Origin: JADJXV01 sp046328995
Lineage (GTDB): Bacteria > Bacteroidota > Ignavibacteria > Kapaibacteriales > UBA961
Reading direction: 5' to 3'
NCBI GenBank assembly: GCA_046328995.1
Contig: JAXLVN010000002.1
Span: 806,001 to 870,000 of the forward strand
Length of the DNA stretch: 64,000 bases
The position numbers and the translations under genes are program-made. Shown piece after piece: positions 37,757-45,796 of this stretch. The notes beneath the pieces are model-generated. The model saw only the letters and a list, made by a program, of their open reading frames with translations. It searched no databases and was not told where the DNA came from. The stretch's first letter is position 1, and every line of letters begins with the position of its first letter.

Positions 37757-37805
37757 TTGTTTTTATTGAATGGATAGTTTTTGAAGTAAAAAAAATATTT
37801 CTTTA

Positions 37806-37969
37806 AGAAGTTGTTTAGGATTTTCGACCGAGACCGAAACATTGCTTTACTTCCATAGTTGAGGGCGGCTAAGACGCCTGTTTTTCGTTTGGAAATTTAG
37901 CATTCCGGTCATAGTCAGCATGTTTTCTAACCCAAAAATCGCCTCTGAAAATAATCCTAAACAACTTCT
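37806..37969. mobile_element. MITE-like 164-bp element upstream of rtcB
   Basis: AGAAGTTGTTTAGGATTTTC at 37806-37825 is inverted at 37947-37969 (GAAAATAATCCTAAACAACTTCT, read in two halves). The interior has no ORF. I could not define a target duplication. It sits 50 bases before the rtcB start and may carry or displace its promoter. Confidence 0.6.
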
Positions 37970-38056
37970 AAAATTAAAAAATTACTTGCATAATATGTTT
38001 TTTTTTTTTAAGTTTGCTCATCTTAAATTATTTTTCAACATTTTAGGGTTATTGCC

Positions 38057-38449
38057 ATGAAAAAACATATAGTTGTGTCTGTTGTATTTCTTCTTTTTAG
38101 CTCAATTGCTTGTTGGGCAAATATTGCACCTGAGTTTAGGCATCCTTGTCACGGACAATGTTGTATATCCGGTGCCAATCCCGGTACTCATACTTTGTGT
38201 CAAGAAAATACCGTAAAGTGTAATTCTAGGTGTACTGTTCATTGCGAGGACGTTAGTTTTCTATGCGGTGTTTATTCTTATACTCGATCAGTTTGTCAGT
38301 TTACGGGTCGCTCTCAAGGTGAAGGCTGTTTAGAGGCCGAAGATTGCGAATGCGATAGCGTTAGAGATGGATATGGAAACCCCTGTGATCAGGCAGATTG
38401 TCTTGTAAAAGCGGCACAACATATAGATTGTAATTTGAGTAGCCATTAG
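38057..38449 (+). CDS. Secreted cysteine-rich small protein
   Basis: 130 residues with signal peptide about 1-21 (SSIACWA). The mature part has 15 Cys in about 109 residues, spaced irregularly (CHGQCC, CNSRCTVHC, EDCECDS, CDQADC). I do not recognise the family. Such density suggests disulphides in the periplasm or outside, or metal binding. It is on the opposite strand to rtcB and precedes another exported protein by 190 bases. A toxin, metal carrier or surface peptide are all possible. Confidence 0.65.
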   Translation: MKKHIVVSVVFLLFSSIACWANIAPEFRHPCHGQCCISGANPGTHTLCQENTVKCNSRCTVHCEDVSFLCGVYSYTRSVCQFTGRSQGEGCLEAEDCECDSVRDGYGNPCDQADCLVKAAQHIDCNLSSH

Positions 38450-38635
38450 GTCGATTATAATTTCAAGTATATGCTAAATCGATAATTAATGATTGAACAT
38501 ACAAAGACAAAGATTGGAAATTGTATTTTTCAATTTGATCGGACTGATAAATTTAAATCAGCAATCCAACATATAACAGATTATCAATATTGTTTATAAT
38601 TACAAACTATGTACCAAATTTTAATAAAAAAATAA

Positions 38636-40003
38636 ATGAAAAATTTATACCGAAAAGTTACATGCTTGCCACTACAAAAACTATTGCTATTTATAGTTTT
38701 TGCAGTGGCATACTCTACTTCGCAAGCTCAGGTTTCTACTATGATATTCCCAATCAAACCTGAAGATCAGAATTATTTACGCTATTTATATTTCCGGAAT
38801 CAATTTGATTCTGCCGAAATTACTTGCTTCTTTGGAGAATATCGTTTAATAAACGGTGGGAATACAACAAGAATCAATATCATCAATGCAATGCCTCACA
38901 ACGCTGTATTAGAAGGTGATTCGGCGCAGGGTGAAAATTCAAATTTATTACCATATTCTCGAACAGAAAATTTCACGATGCCACCCTCCGGTACTTCACA
39001 ACTTTCTTTTTATCGTAATATGACATTATACAACATTCCCTGCGGTAGCGGAGGAGGCGGTGGCGGTGGCGGTGGATTGGGAGACGGTGGTGTAGACGGC
39101 GATGGAAGTAATTGGAGAATAGGTCAGGGGAAGATTCACGATAAGACTGAATTTGTAACAAAACTTATTCGAGCATCTGACAATGCTGTTCTTGCTGTTT
39201 TAGATAGTGTAGGTGTAAATACAAATCCTTCATCTGACACAGTTTTTGTGTATGGAACTAGTCCTGTGAAAACAAAGCAAACGCGAATTCTTCCTACTGG
39301 ATATGGAGGTACTTCAGTCTATTTGCAACTATCACCGAGACGCTATGGAAGTACTCCATTTGGTATAGACTTAAAGCATTATTGTGATGTACCGTGGAAT
39401 TTCTCATCTGTTATTGACAGTATGGGGCATGGAAGTCAAGATTCAACATTAGAAGATTCAATTCTCATTGTACAGAAAACACTACTTTTTAATTATTGTG
39501 ACAGTATTATAAGTGCTACAGGGCATTTACCTCAAGATTCAATTATGGATCGTTTCTTGGTAGAACCTCCTGTTATGGATTCTTTTTTCATTAGGTATTA
39601 TGATTCACATACTTTACCTAATGGTAAAAAGTACTATACCGTAAAATCCGGGTATGCTAAGAGTTCAAACTTGTATGATAGTCCGAATAAAAAAAATGGT
39701 ATCATTTGCGCTAATAATATGTGTAAACTAAAAGATGCGGAAATACAACGTATTCAGCCGAGCCCATCCTCGGGGGCTACACAAATAACAATTAATGCAT
39801 ATAAAAATGTAGAGAATGCAACTCTTGATGTTTATACCCTCAGCGGTCAGAAAATTGCCCGGCAGTGGAGTGGTACACTGCTCAAGGGAAATAATGTGAT
39901 TAGTGTAAATTTTTCCGACTATACCAATGGAACCTATGGAATTTACTGCAACAATCAAGATGGTCAAACAATAGATTTTGATAAGGTGATTATTGCAAAA
40001 TAA
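38636..40003 (+). CDS. T9SS-sorted secreted protein with poly-glycine linker
   Basis: 455 residues with signal peptide 1-31 (YSTSQA). An N-terminal region of about 110 residues is followed by a glycine tract CGSGGGGGGGGGLGDGG (about 136-152), then a 230-residue domain with no recognised family. A type IX sorting domain of about 75 residues ends it (IQPSPSSGATQITINAY, YTLSGQKIA, FDKVIIAK). Probably an extracellular protein or autolysin-like factor; no catalytic motif seen. It ends at a clear terminator. Confidence 0.75.
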   Translation: MKNLYRKVTCLPLQKLLLFIVFAVAYSTSQAQVSTMIFPIKPEDQNYLRYLYFRNQFDSAEITCFFGEYRLINGGNTTRINIINAMPHNAVLEGDSAQGENSNLLPYSRTENFTMPPSGTSQLSFYRNMTLYNIPCGSGGGGGGGGGLGDGGVDGDGSNWRIGQGKIHDKTEFVTKLIRASDNAVLAVLDSVGVNTNPSSDTVFVYGTSPVKTKQTRILPTGYGGTSVYLQLSPRRYGSTPFGIDLKHYCDVPWNFSSVIDSMGHGSQDSTLEDSILIVQKTLLFNYCDSIISATGHLPQDSIMDRFLVEPPVMDSFFIRYYDSHTLPNGKKYYTVKSGYAKSSNLYDSPNKKNGIICANNMCKLKDAEIQRIQPSPSSGATQITINAYKNVENATLDVYTLSGQKIARQWSGTLLKGNNVISVNFSDYTNGTYGIYCNNQDGQTIDFDKVIIAK

Positions 40004-40024
40004 GAGAATACTTTGATATTTTAT

Positions 40025-40060
40025 AAAGCCCTGATTTTTGAGATTAGGGCTTTTTTTTTG
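40025..40060 (+). terminator. Terminator after the poly-glycine protein gene
   Basis: AAAGCCCTGAT pairs with ATTAGGGCTTT around TTTTGAG, followed by a run of T. Confidence 0.88.
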
Positions 40061-40195
40061 TGACCGTTTTTGTTGCTAAATATACTATAAAACCTTTGTA
40101 AGATTAGTAATTATACTTAGTTGTACAAAATAATTGAGTGAATTATCTGAGATTGGATTAGTTGCTTCTTTTGAGTGACTGAACGTTCATTCACA

Positions 40196-41305
40196 TCATT
40201 CCACCGCAAAACCAAACCCTCTTTTTTCGGCCGGCATGTAGCGAACGGTGTCGCTTAATTGCCGTACAAATGCGTTCCCCGGATTGAGGAGGCGGTAGAG
40301 TTCGGCGAGGGTGTAGAGTTCTTTTTCGAGCATGATTTTCTTCTCCGGCGCTACGACTTTGAAGAAATCCTGTGCCTCTGCGCGGTTCATTTTCCGCGTT
40401 TCGACGATGCCGAAACACCTGCCGGGACGCAGCAGCGCGGCGTCGATGTGATGCAAACTAGCAAGATTCGTGCTGAGAATTATCTTTTTCCTGCCGTCGG
40501 AGATAAAGCTGTCTGAGGCCGCAAGCAGCCGTGTCATCACGTCGTTACCGTCGGAACGTTTGCCGAGATGATAGTCGGCGTCTTCGAGGATGAGCGCCAT
40601 TGCGTCGCTCGTGCGGAACTCGGTGAACATCCCTTCACCATCGAGCACTTTTTGCTGAGAAGTATAGAATACTTTCGCGTGATTCGTTTGCCGTTGCTCG
40701 GCCATTTTGCGGATTAAATAGCGAATTAACCGCGACTTTCCCGTGCCGGGCTCGCCGAGCAGAACGAGCACCGATTCATTACTTTCCGCATATTCCTTCG
40801 CCACATCATGGAGGCGGGGAATAAACGGGTATGCTTCGGTAACAATCTTATCGGCAAGGAGTTCGTAAATGTTGTCGTAGTCATACGACCCACTGTCGTA
40901 GTACCACACCACTTCGCAGACGACTCCGCCTGTCATGCCTGCGAGAATCGATTGCAGCGCTGCTGTTGTATCCTTGACCTTCGCATTTGTCGTGCTATAC
41001 ACCTCGACCGTTACCTTGCTCAAATGCCGTGCATCATTCATAAGATCGATCGAAACGATAGCAAAAAAGCCAGAACCAAGCACAATATTCCAACTGCCGC
41101 TGAGCGTGAATACTTTCCCGAGTTTTTGTAATTGTTCACGCACGTAATTTGCATCAAAATCAGCAGCTACGATGCGATTAAAAGTCAGGAAAAACGGATG
41201 GTTTTTCTTACGAATAGAACGAAGAATCGGCTCCGAAATAGCCATCCGGATGAGCTCACCTTCGTGTCCGTCGTATTGATTATGAAAGCCAAATTGTATG
41301 TTCAT
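40196..41305 (-). CDS. AAA+ ATPase linked to the Ro60-Y RNA locus
   Basis: 369 residues. The N-terminal 170 residues form an unassigned domain. The ATPase follows, with Walker A LLGEPGTGKSRLIRYL (about 195-205), Walker B ALILEDADYH, sensor 1 in IILSTNLASLHH, and an ALLRPGRCFGIVE arginine-finger region typical of the FtsH/CDC48-like branch. No membrane segment or protease domain. It begins 18 bases after the last Y RNA and is on the same strand as ro60, so it is likely expressed with it. It may remodel Ro60-RNA or RtcB complexes; this is inference. Confidence 0.8.
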   Translation of the reverse strand: MNIQFGFHNQYDGHEGELIRMAISEPILRSIRKKNHPFFLTFNRIVAADFDANYVREQLQKLGKVFTLSGSWNIVLGSGFFAIVSIDLMNDARHLSKVTVEVYSTTNAKVKDTTAALQSILAGMTGGVVCEVVWYYDSGSYDYDNIYELLADKIVTEAYPFIPRLHDVAKEYAESNESVLVLLGEPGTGKSRLIRYLIRKMAEQRQTNHAKVFYTSQQKVLDGEGMFTEFRTSDAMALILEDADYHLGKRSDGNDVMTRLLAASDSFISDGRKKIILSTNLASLHHIDAALLRPGRCFGIVETRKMNRAEAQDFFKVVAPEKKIMLEKELYTLAELYRLLNPGNAFVRQLSDTVRYMPAEKRGFGFAVE

Positions 41306-41323
41306 GGGTGTAGAATAAAATCA

Positions 41324-41442
41324 CTACCGCGACAACGATTTGCGAGACGTATCACTGTGCTTGTGCAAGCGCAGCGGCAGGATTCGAACCTGCTGAATCC
41401 ATAGATTGTAACCGGTTGTAGTCCCGCATGCATTCGCGGTAG
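41324..41442 (-). ncRNA. Y RNA B (partial tRNA mimic)
   Basis: 119 nt. The ends pair perfectly (CTACCGCGA with TCGCGGTAG). An internal loop (ATGC opposite the TTG side) and a second 7-bp helix TGCGGGA/TCTCGCA follow, the same architecture as the other copies. The interior has a T-arm GCAGG-TTCGAAT-CCTGC and a long acceptor-like hairpin closed by GCAC, but no D-arm. It lies just before the AAA+ start. Confidence 0.75.
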
Positions 41443-41452
41443 GTCGATAAAA

Positions 41453-41517
41453 AGCCGACAAAGATTGTTGAGATACCGGTACGTTCTAAGTGTATGTAAT
41501 CCCAATAGCATTCGGCT
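41453..41517 (-). ncRNA. Y RNA A (minimal, no tRNA module)
   Basis: About 65 nt. AGCCGA pairs with TCGGCT, an ATGC/TTTG-type internal loop follows, then TTGGGA/TCTCAA. The remaining loop of about 26 nt starts TTACATAC, as in the other copies, and has no T-arm or D-arm. A TTTTT run follows the 3' end, so it may be its own terminator. Confidence 0.6.
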
Positions 41518-41536
41518 GTTTGTTTGTGTTTTTTTG

Positions 41537-41700
41537 ATGGCACGCTGATGCCGCTGATTGTTATGATTTTTGCTGATTTTTTCAGCTATTTACAATGGCA
41601 CGCAGATGCCGCTGATTTTTTATGATTTCCGCTGATTTTTTTTCTTGTTTCAATGGCACGCTGATGCCACTGATTTTTTATGATTTCCGCTGATTTTATT
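41537..41700. repeat. 57-bp repeat array, left block (3 units)
   Basis: Units start at 41537, 41593 and 41651. Core: ATGGCACGCTGATGCCGCTG, then TTTTTTATGATTTCCGCTGA. It separates Y RNAs A and C. The same unit occurs at 41864-42020 and, in opposite orientation, at 51174-51272 and 54897-54940. Confidence 0.9.
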
Positions 41701-41704
41701 AACT

Positions 41705-41850
41705 ATCAACCACGACAAAAAGGTAATGAAATACTCTTTGCTCTAACCATTTGAGCTACGTGCCTCGTGAGTTGGAATGAGGAGACACGACCGGACTCGA
41801 ACCGGTAACACAAGATTCCACATGTAGTTCCATTGGCATTCGTGGTTGAT
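41705..41850 (-). ncRNA. Y RNA C with permuted tRNA mimic
   Basis: 146 nt. Ends ATCAACCACGA and TCGTGGTTGAT form an 11-bp helix. After an internal loop, AATGGAA pairs with TTTCATT. The module reads T-arm ACCGG-TTCGAGT-CCGGT, then acceptor-like CGTGTCTC paired with GAGGCACG, then D-arm GCTC-AAATGGTTA-GAGC. The D-loop GG and the T-loop TTCGAGT are kept. In a tRNA the D-arm precedes the T-arm; here the order is permuted and the Y stem replaces the anticodon arm. Confidence 0.88.
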
Positions 41851-41863
41851 TGTTTGTTCTTTT

Positions 41864-42020
41864 CAATGGCACGCAGATGCCGCTGATTTTTTATGATTTT
41901 CGCTGATTTTTCAGCATTTTCAATGGCACGCTGATACCGCTGATTTTTTATGATTTTCGCTGATTTTTCAGCATTTTCAATGGCACGCTGATACCGCTGA
42001 TTTTTTATGATTTTCGCTGG
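41864..42020. repeat. 57-bp repeat array, right block (3 units)
   Basis: Units start at 41864, 41921 and 41978, period 57. The last two units are almost identical. It separates Y RNAs C and D. Confidence 0.9.
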
Positions 42021-42065
42021 TGGCTTGATCATAAAAACCAGCGATAGTGGCGGTGTAGTATTACC

Positions 42066-42194
42066 GGCGACCACGACAAAAGAGATGAAACAATCCTTTG
42101 CTCTACCATTTGAGCTACGTTTTTCAACGGCCGGGCTCGAACCGGCAACAGAAGATCATGTTGTGTATGTAGTTCCATCGGCATTCGTGGTGCC
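42066..42194 (-). ncRNA. Y RNA D with permuted tRNA mimic
   Basis: 129 nt, starting 22 bases after the ro60 stop. CCACGA pairs with TCGTGG, extended by GGCA/TGCC with a bulged C. GATGGAA pairs with TTTCATC, a compensated change relative to copy C. T-arm GCCGG-TTCGAGC-CCGGC is followed by a short acceptor-like hairpin CGTT-GAAA-AACG and the D-arm GCTC-AAATGGTA-GAGC. Confidence 0.88.
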
Positions 42195-42216
42195 ATGTGT
42201 TTGATTTATAATTTAC

Positions 42217-43776
42217 TTACAATTCTACTGCTTCGATTTCATTTACCCAGAATTCGGGGCTGTTTCCTGTTGTAATAAATTGCTCAATTGTCGTAAAAAC
42301 GGTGTCGGAAAATCCTCCGATATTGAGAATATCCTCACGGCTGTATGCCTGCGTCGTGCGATTCGGCTGCAAGTCGATACACACTAATTTTGCACCCGGA
42401 TTACGGCTTTTGAGCGTTTCCCATTCCTGCATGAGCGCTGATGCACCGCTGCTTCGTGCGTCCACCCAGGATTCGTTATCCGAGACCATAATCACAATAT
42501 CGACTGATTCGTTATGCCAGTTCAAGAGTTGTATCGGCGCTGAACAGTTCGTTCCTCCGCCACGGATATCTGCAAGCTTTTTAGCGTTGGTCATCACCGT
42601 GTCGCGTGGATTAATATCTGCCCAAACAACATTATTTTCAAAGGGTAATACACGTGCGCTGCGATTGACTCTCAAGAGCGCTGCCGTAATTAATGCCGCT
42701 ACATCCACACAGCGAACGACCGATGTTGAGCCTTTACGATAGCCGGTGACAGGGCTCTGCATCGAACCCGACACATCGGTACATATCACGATGGATTTGC
42801 CCTCAAAAGCGGGTACATTTTCGGTTGCAATTTCCATTGCATCCTGTAATGCATCGCAGATTTGCGCCGGTAAGATTGATTTGTCGGCATAATAAAACGC
42901 TGTCATCAGTTGATACGGGAGCACTTTGGCGCGGCGTATTGCATCGCGATTGCGCAGCTTTCCGGCGATGTATTCCACCATTTCCGCGTCCTGAAATACT
43001 CCATGACGGGCGAAGGTATTGAGGTTCATCCGCAGCGTCTGCCACGGCGCATTGCGGGCTATTTCTCTCCACTGCTGTTCGGTAAGCGTTTGGGAAGTAA
43101 GCAATTGGAACGGTAAATCAGGGATCTCTTCACTCTCGCCCTTGCGGAACGTCTCTACGTCGCAGACAATCTTCGGCAATGTGGCAAACTCTTTTTTTCT
43201 TCCAATTAACCATCCATATAATGCTTCCCGCTCGGGGCTCTCGGGCTTCGGACGCGCCATCTTGATAATATCACCAAGCGAAGGCGACGCCCCAACCGAT
43301 GCCGACACAAGCTGTTCGGCCGTGCGGCTTGCAAGCCATGTGCGGATCATACGCCGTGGCGCCGAGCCGAACGATTTGCGGCCAACCTGACCTGAGCGAA
43401 CCATTTGCACATAATTGCGCAGCATTTTTCCATTCGAAATTACCCGTGGGAATATCCGCTCAAGTATCTCGGTATCACGCGCCGAGAGCACCGCCGCAAG
43501 CAAGGCAGGCATGTCTTTCATCATGCTTTGCTCGCGGGCATAGAGGGCAGTCTTAGCGATGAATTCCGGTTCGACGGCATTGCAAAGCTCAAGCACCGTA
43601 GCAAGCTGCATTTCAGCATTGGCGTAAAAGGTCGCATTCAGGCATCCGGTCGCAGCATATTGTGCGAGTGCCTGACGATCCGAGAATTTATAGGCCGGCG
43701 CTTTTTCAGAATTCACCGTATCCGTTGAACGGATAAATTTCCCAATGAAGGTTTTGAATAATTGTTTGTTTGCCAT
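42217..43776 (-). CDS. rsr: Ro60 orthologue (TROVE-vWA RNA-binding protein, Rsr)
   Basis: 519 residues. The N-terminal TROVE HEAT-repeat ring (about 1-330; DRQALAQYAATGCLNATFYA, ALYAREQSMMKDMPALLAAVLS, NLNTFARHGVF) binds Y RNA and misfolded RNA ends. The C-terminal vWA domain has an intact MIDAS: DVSGSMQS, GGGTNCSAP and MVSDNESW. A TAGGAG ribosome site precedes the ATG. Directly downstream lie the Y RNAs that fold as its ligands. Upstream and divergent is rtcR, with a sigma54 promoter between, so the gene should be induced under RNA damage. Confidence 0.95.
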   Translation of the reverse strand: MANKQLFKTFIGKFIRSTDTVNSEKAPAYKFSDRQALAQYAATGCLNATFYANAEMQLATVLELCNAVEPEFIAKTALYAREQSMMKDMPALLAAVLSARDTEILERIFPRVISNGKMLRNYVQMVRSGQVGRKSFGSAPRRMIRTWLASRTAEQLVSASVGASPSLGDIIKMARPKPESPEREALYGWLIGRKKEFATLPKIVCDVETFRKGESEEIPDLPFQLLTSQTLTEQQWREIARNAPWQTLRMNLNTFARHGVFQDAEMVEYIAGKLRNRDAIRRAKVLPYQLMTAFYYADKSILPAQICDALQDAMEIATENVPAFEGKSIVICTDVSGSMQSPVTGYRKGSTSVVRCVDVAALITAALLRVNRSARVLPFENNVVWADINPRDTVMTNAKKLADIRGGGTNCSAPIQLLNWHNESVDIVIMVSDNESWVDARSSGASALMQEWETLKSRNPGAKLVCIDLQPNRTTQAYSREDILNIGGFSDTVFTTIEQFITTGNSPEFWVNEIEAVEL

Positions 43777-43816
43777 TTTTTTTCTCCTAAAAAATTGTTG
43801 TAATTGCCACTCTATT

Positions 43817-43833
43817 TACAACACCCGTGCCAA
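43817..43833 (-). promoter_or_regulatory. Sigma54 -24/-12 promoter of ro60
   Basis: On the minus strand, TTGGCACGGGTGTTGTA places GG at -24 and GT at -12 with ten bases between, matching TGGCACG-N4-TTGCW except for C to T in the -12 pair. A start about 12 bases downstream would give a 5' leader of about 30 bases before ro60. RtcR is the expected activator. Confidence 0.75.
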
Positions 43834-43962
43834 AGTGTGTTTTTAGGTCAATTATCTGTTAATTATACAGTTACAACCGTAAAGTGTGTAATAAATCTGA
43901 CAATTTTTTGAAGTGAATGGTTGTTCATTATAGAAATATATCGCGGTATTTAGAAAATTATC

Positions 43963-43970
43963 TATTTTTG
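43963..43970 (+). promoter_or_regulatory. Bacteroidota-type -7 motif TATTTTTG before rtcR
   Basis: TATTTTTGAG lies 42 bases before the rtcR ATG at 44013, suggesting constitutive housekeeping expression of the activator. Confidence 0.45.
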
Positions 43971-44012
43971 AGAATTGAAGGGTGCAGTTTTGAGTGAATT
44001 GATGTGCAACAA

Positions 44013-45647
44013 ATGCCAAAAGAAAAAAAAATGCGAAAAAAAAATGTCGTTCTAGGATTTTTAGGTACAACGCTCGACCGCACGCGTCGTGCCAATCGTT
44101 TTGACGGGTGGCGTCCGAGTGTGTCGGTGACGATGCATCCCGAGGAATTGCCGGTCGATAGGTTTATTCTGATTCATGGTCGGTCTGCGACAGGGCTTGC
44201 CCGGCAGATTAAGTCTGATATCGGGGAGGTGTCGCCGGATACGGACGTGGAATTCCGCCAAATGGAATTTACGAACGCCTGGGATTTCGAAGAAGTATTC
44301 TCGAATCTCCTTGATTTTACTCGGAGTTTCCCGTTTGACCCTGATGATGAGGAATACTACGTTCACCTCACGACCGGTACGCACGTGGCGCAGATTTGCC
44401 TCTTCCTCCTCACCGAAGCGCGATATTTTCCGGCGAAATTTGTGCAGAGTTCGCCCGGACAGGAAGAAAACACAGCCAAGGGAACGCTGCAGATTGTCGA
44501 TTTGGATTTATCGAAATATAATACCATCGCGCAGCGGTTTGCCGAGGAACGCCGCGATCGGTATGCGGCACTTAAGTCCGGCATCAACACGCGTAACGCT
44601 CGATTTAACAGTATGATAGAGCGTATTGAGCGTGTAGCGGTAGGTTCGAAAGCGCCGATTCTTATCATGGGTCCGACGGGAGCCGGCAAGTCGCAGCTTG
44701 CGCGGAGGATTTACGAACTCAAAAAAGACTGTTTTCAAGTATCGGGGAATTTTGTCGAGGTCAATTGCGCTACGCTTCGCGGCGATTCTTCGATGTCTGC
44801 GCTTTTTGGTCACATCAAAGGTGCGTTTACCGGCGCTGCAACGGGGCGCGACGGGTATTTAAAAAAGGCGGATAAGGGGATATTGTTTTTGGATGAAATC
44901 GGCGAACTCGGCACAGACGAACAAGCAATGCTTCTGAGAGCGCTGGAGGATAAGGTGTTCTTTCCGCTCGGCGCAGACACGGAAACAGAAAGTGATTTTC
45001 AGCTTATCGGTGGAACGAATAAGGAGTTAGGCGTGCTCTCCCGCGAAGGGAAATTCCGTGAAGACTTACTGGCAAGGATCAATTTATGGACATTTCAGAT
45101 GCCCGGACTCGCCGAACGTCGCGAGGATATCGAGCCGAATATTGAGTATGAATTAGAGCGATTTGCGCGGCTTAATAACTCGCTCGTGACGTTTACGAGT
45201 GACGCACGCGAACAATTCCTCAAATTCTCTCACACGAAAGAAGCGATTTGGAATGCGAATTTCCGTGATCTTAATGCAGCGATTACGCGCATGGCAACGC
45301 TTGCCGTGGGCGGGAGAATTACGATGCCGGATGTGGACGAGGAAATCCTCCGCCTGCAGCAGCATTGGGAAGGAATTACGCCGCAGAATGAACGTGCAGA
45401 ACGGCTTTTGAGAAAAATTCTACCGGAAGATGAACTCGACCAACTCGATAGATTCGAACGGGTTCAGCTCGAAGATGTGGTGTCGGTCATTGCCGCTAGC
45501 GACTCGCTCGCCGGGGCAGGACGCACGCTCTTTCATGCCTCCCGCGAACGGAAAAATCACGCCAACGATACCGACCGCCTGCGGAAATATCTCGCTAAGT
45601 TTGGTTTAGAATTTGGAGTGGTGAAGGCGCGGCTTGTAGGGATGTGA
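44013..45647 (+). CDS. rtcR: RtcR sigma54-dependent activator
   Basis: 544 residues from ATG 44013; a GTG at 44004 is also possible. The N-terminal 180 residues form the CARF-like domain that senses RNA ends (VLGFLGTTLDRT, VHLTTGTHVAQICLFLLTEARY). The AAA+ domain has Walker A MGPTGAGKSQLA, the sigma54 contact loop GAFTGA, Walker B GILFLDEIGEL and an R-finger region. A C-terminal helix-turn-helix follows (about 480-540). Divergent from ro60. Binding sites would be expected between 43834 and 43960, but I cannot define them. Confidence 0.95.
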   Translation: MPKEKKMRKKNVVLGFLGTTLDRTRRANRFDGWRPSVSVTMHPEELPVDRFILIHGRSATGLARQIKSDIGEVSPDTDVEFRQMEFTNAWDFEEVFSNLLDFTRSFPFDPDDEEYYVHLTTGTHVAQICLFLLTEARYFPAKFVQSSPGQEENTAKGTLQIVDLDLSKYNTIAQRFAEERRDRYAALKSGINTRNARFNSMIERIERVAVGSKAPILIMGPTGAGKSQLARRIYELKKDCFQVSGNFVEVNCATLRGDSSMSALFGHIKGAFTGAATGRDGYLKKADKGILFLDEIGELGTDEQAMLLRALEDKVFFPLGADTETESDFQLIGGTNKELGVLSREGKFREDLLARINLWTFQMPGLAERREDIEPNIEYELERFARLNNSLVTFTSDAREQFLKFSHTKEAIWNANFRDLNAAITRMATLAVGGRITMPDVDEEILRLQQHWEGITPQNERAERLLRKILPEDELDQLDRFERVQLEDVVSVIAASDSLAGAGRTLFHASRERKNHANDTDRLRKYLAKFGLEFGVVKARLVGM

Positions 45648-45662
45648 AACGAAAAAATGAAC

Positions 45663-45688
45663 GTAGGGGCGAATTGCATTCGCCCGGC
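45663..45688. repeat. Palindrome, GGGCGAATTGCATTCGCCC family
   Basis: GTAGGGGCGAATTGCATTCG and its mirror. Others are at 46903-46926, 57612-57634, 57651-57673, 61185-61217 and 62356-62384. A split copy flanks the IS at 45781 and 46877. Confidence 0.85.
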
Positions 45689-45796
45689 GCATGCTGATTC
45701 AGGGGAATTGTCTTCGCGATAAGCGACGAGCGGTAACTATTACCCAAAAAACAGTTGTGTGTTACGTTTGATTGACTACCGTAGGGGCGAATTGTA

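Noticed and set aside
41537..41560. Sigma54 promoter in the 57-bp repeat (TGGCACGCTGATGCCG)
   Set aside because: The -24-like TGGCACG is there, but the -12 GC is absent, it points away from the AAA+ gene and it recurs in every repeat unit.
41537..42020. CRISPR array
   Set aside because: The units are contiguous 57-bp tandem repeats without unique spacers, and no cas genes are present.
41324..42194. tRNA genes or tRNA fragments
   Set aside because: TTCGA T-arms and a GCTCAAATGG D-arm are present, but the T-arm comes before the D-arm, no anticodon arm exists and the ends form long helices. Y RNA structure explains all of it.
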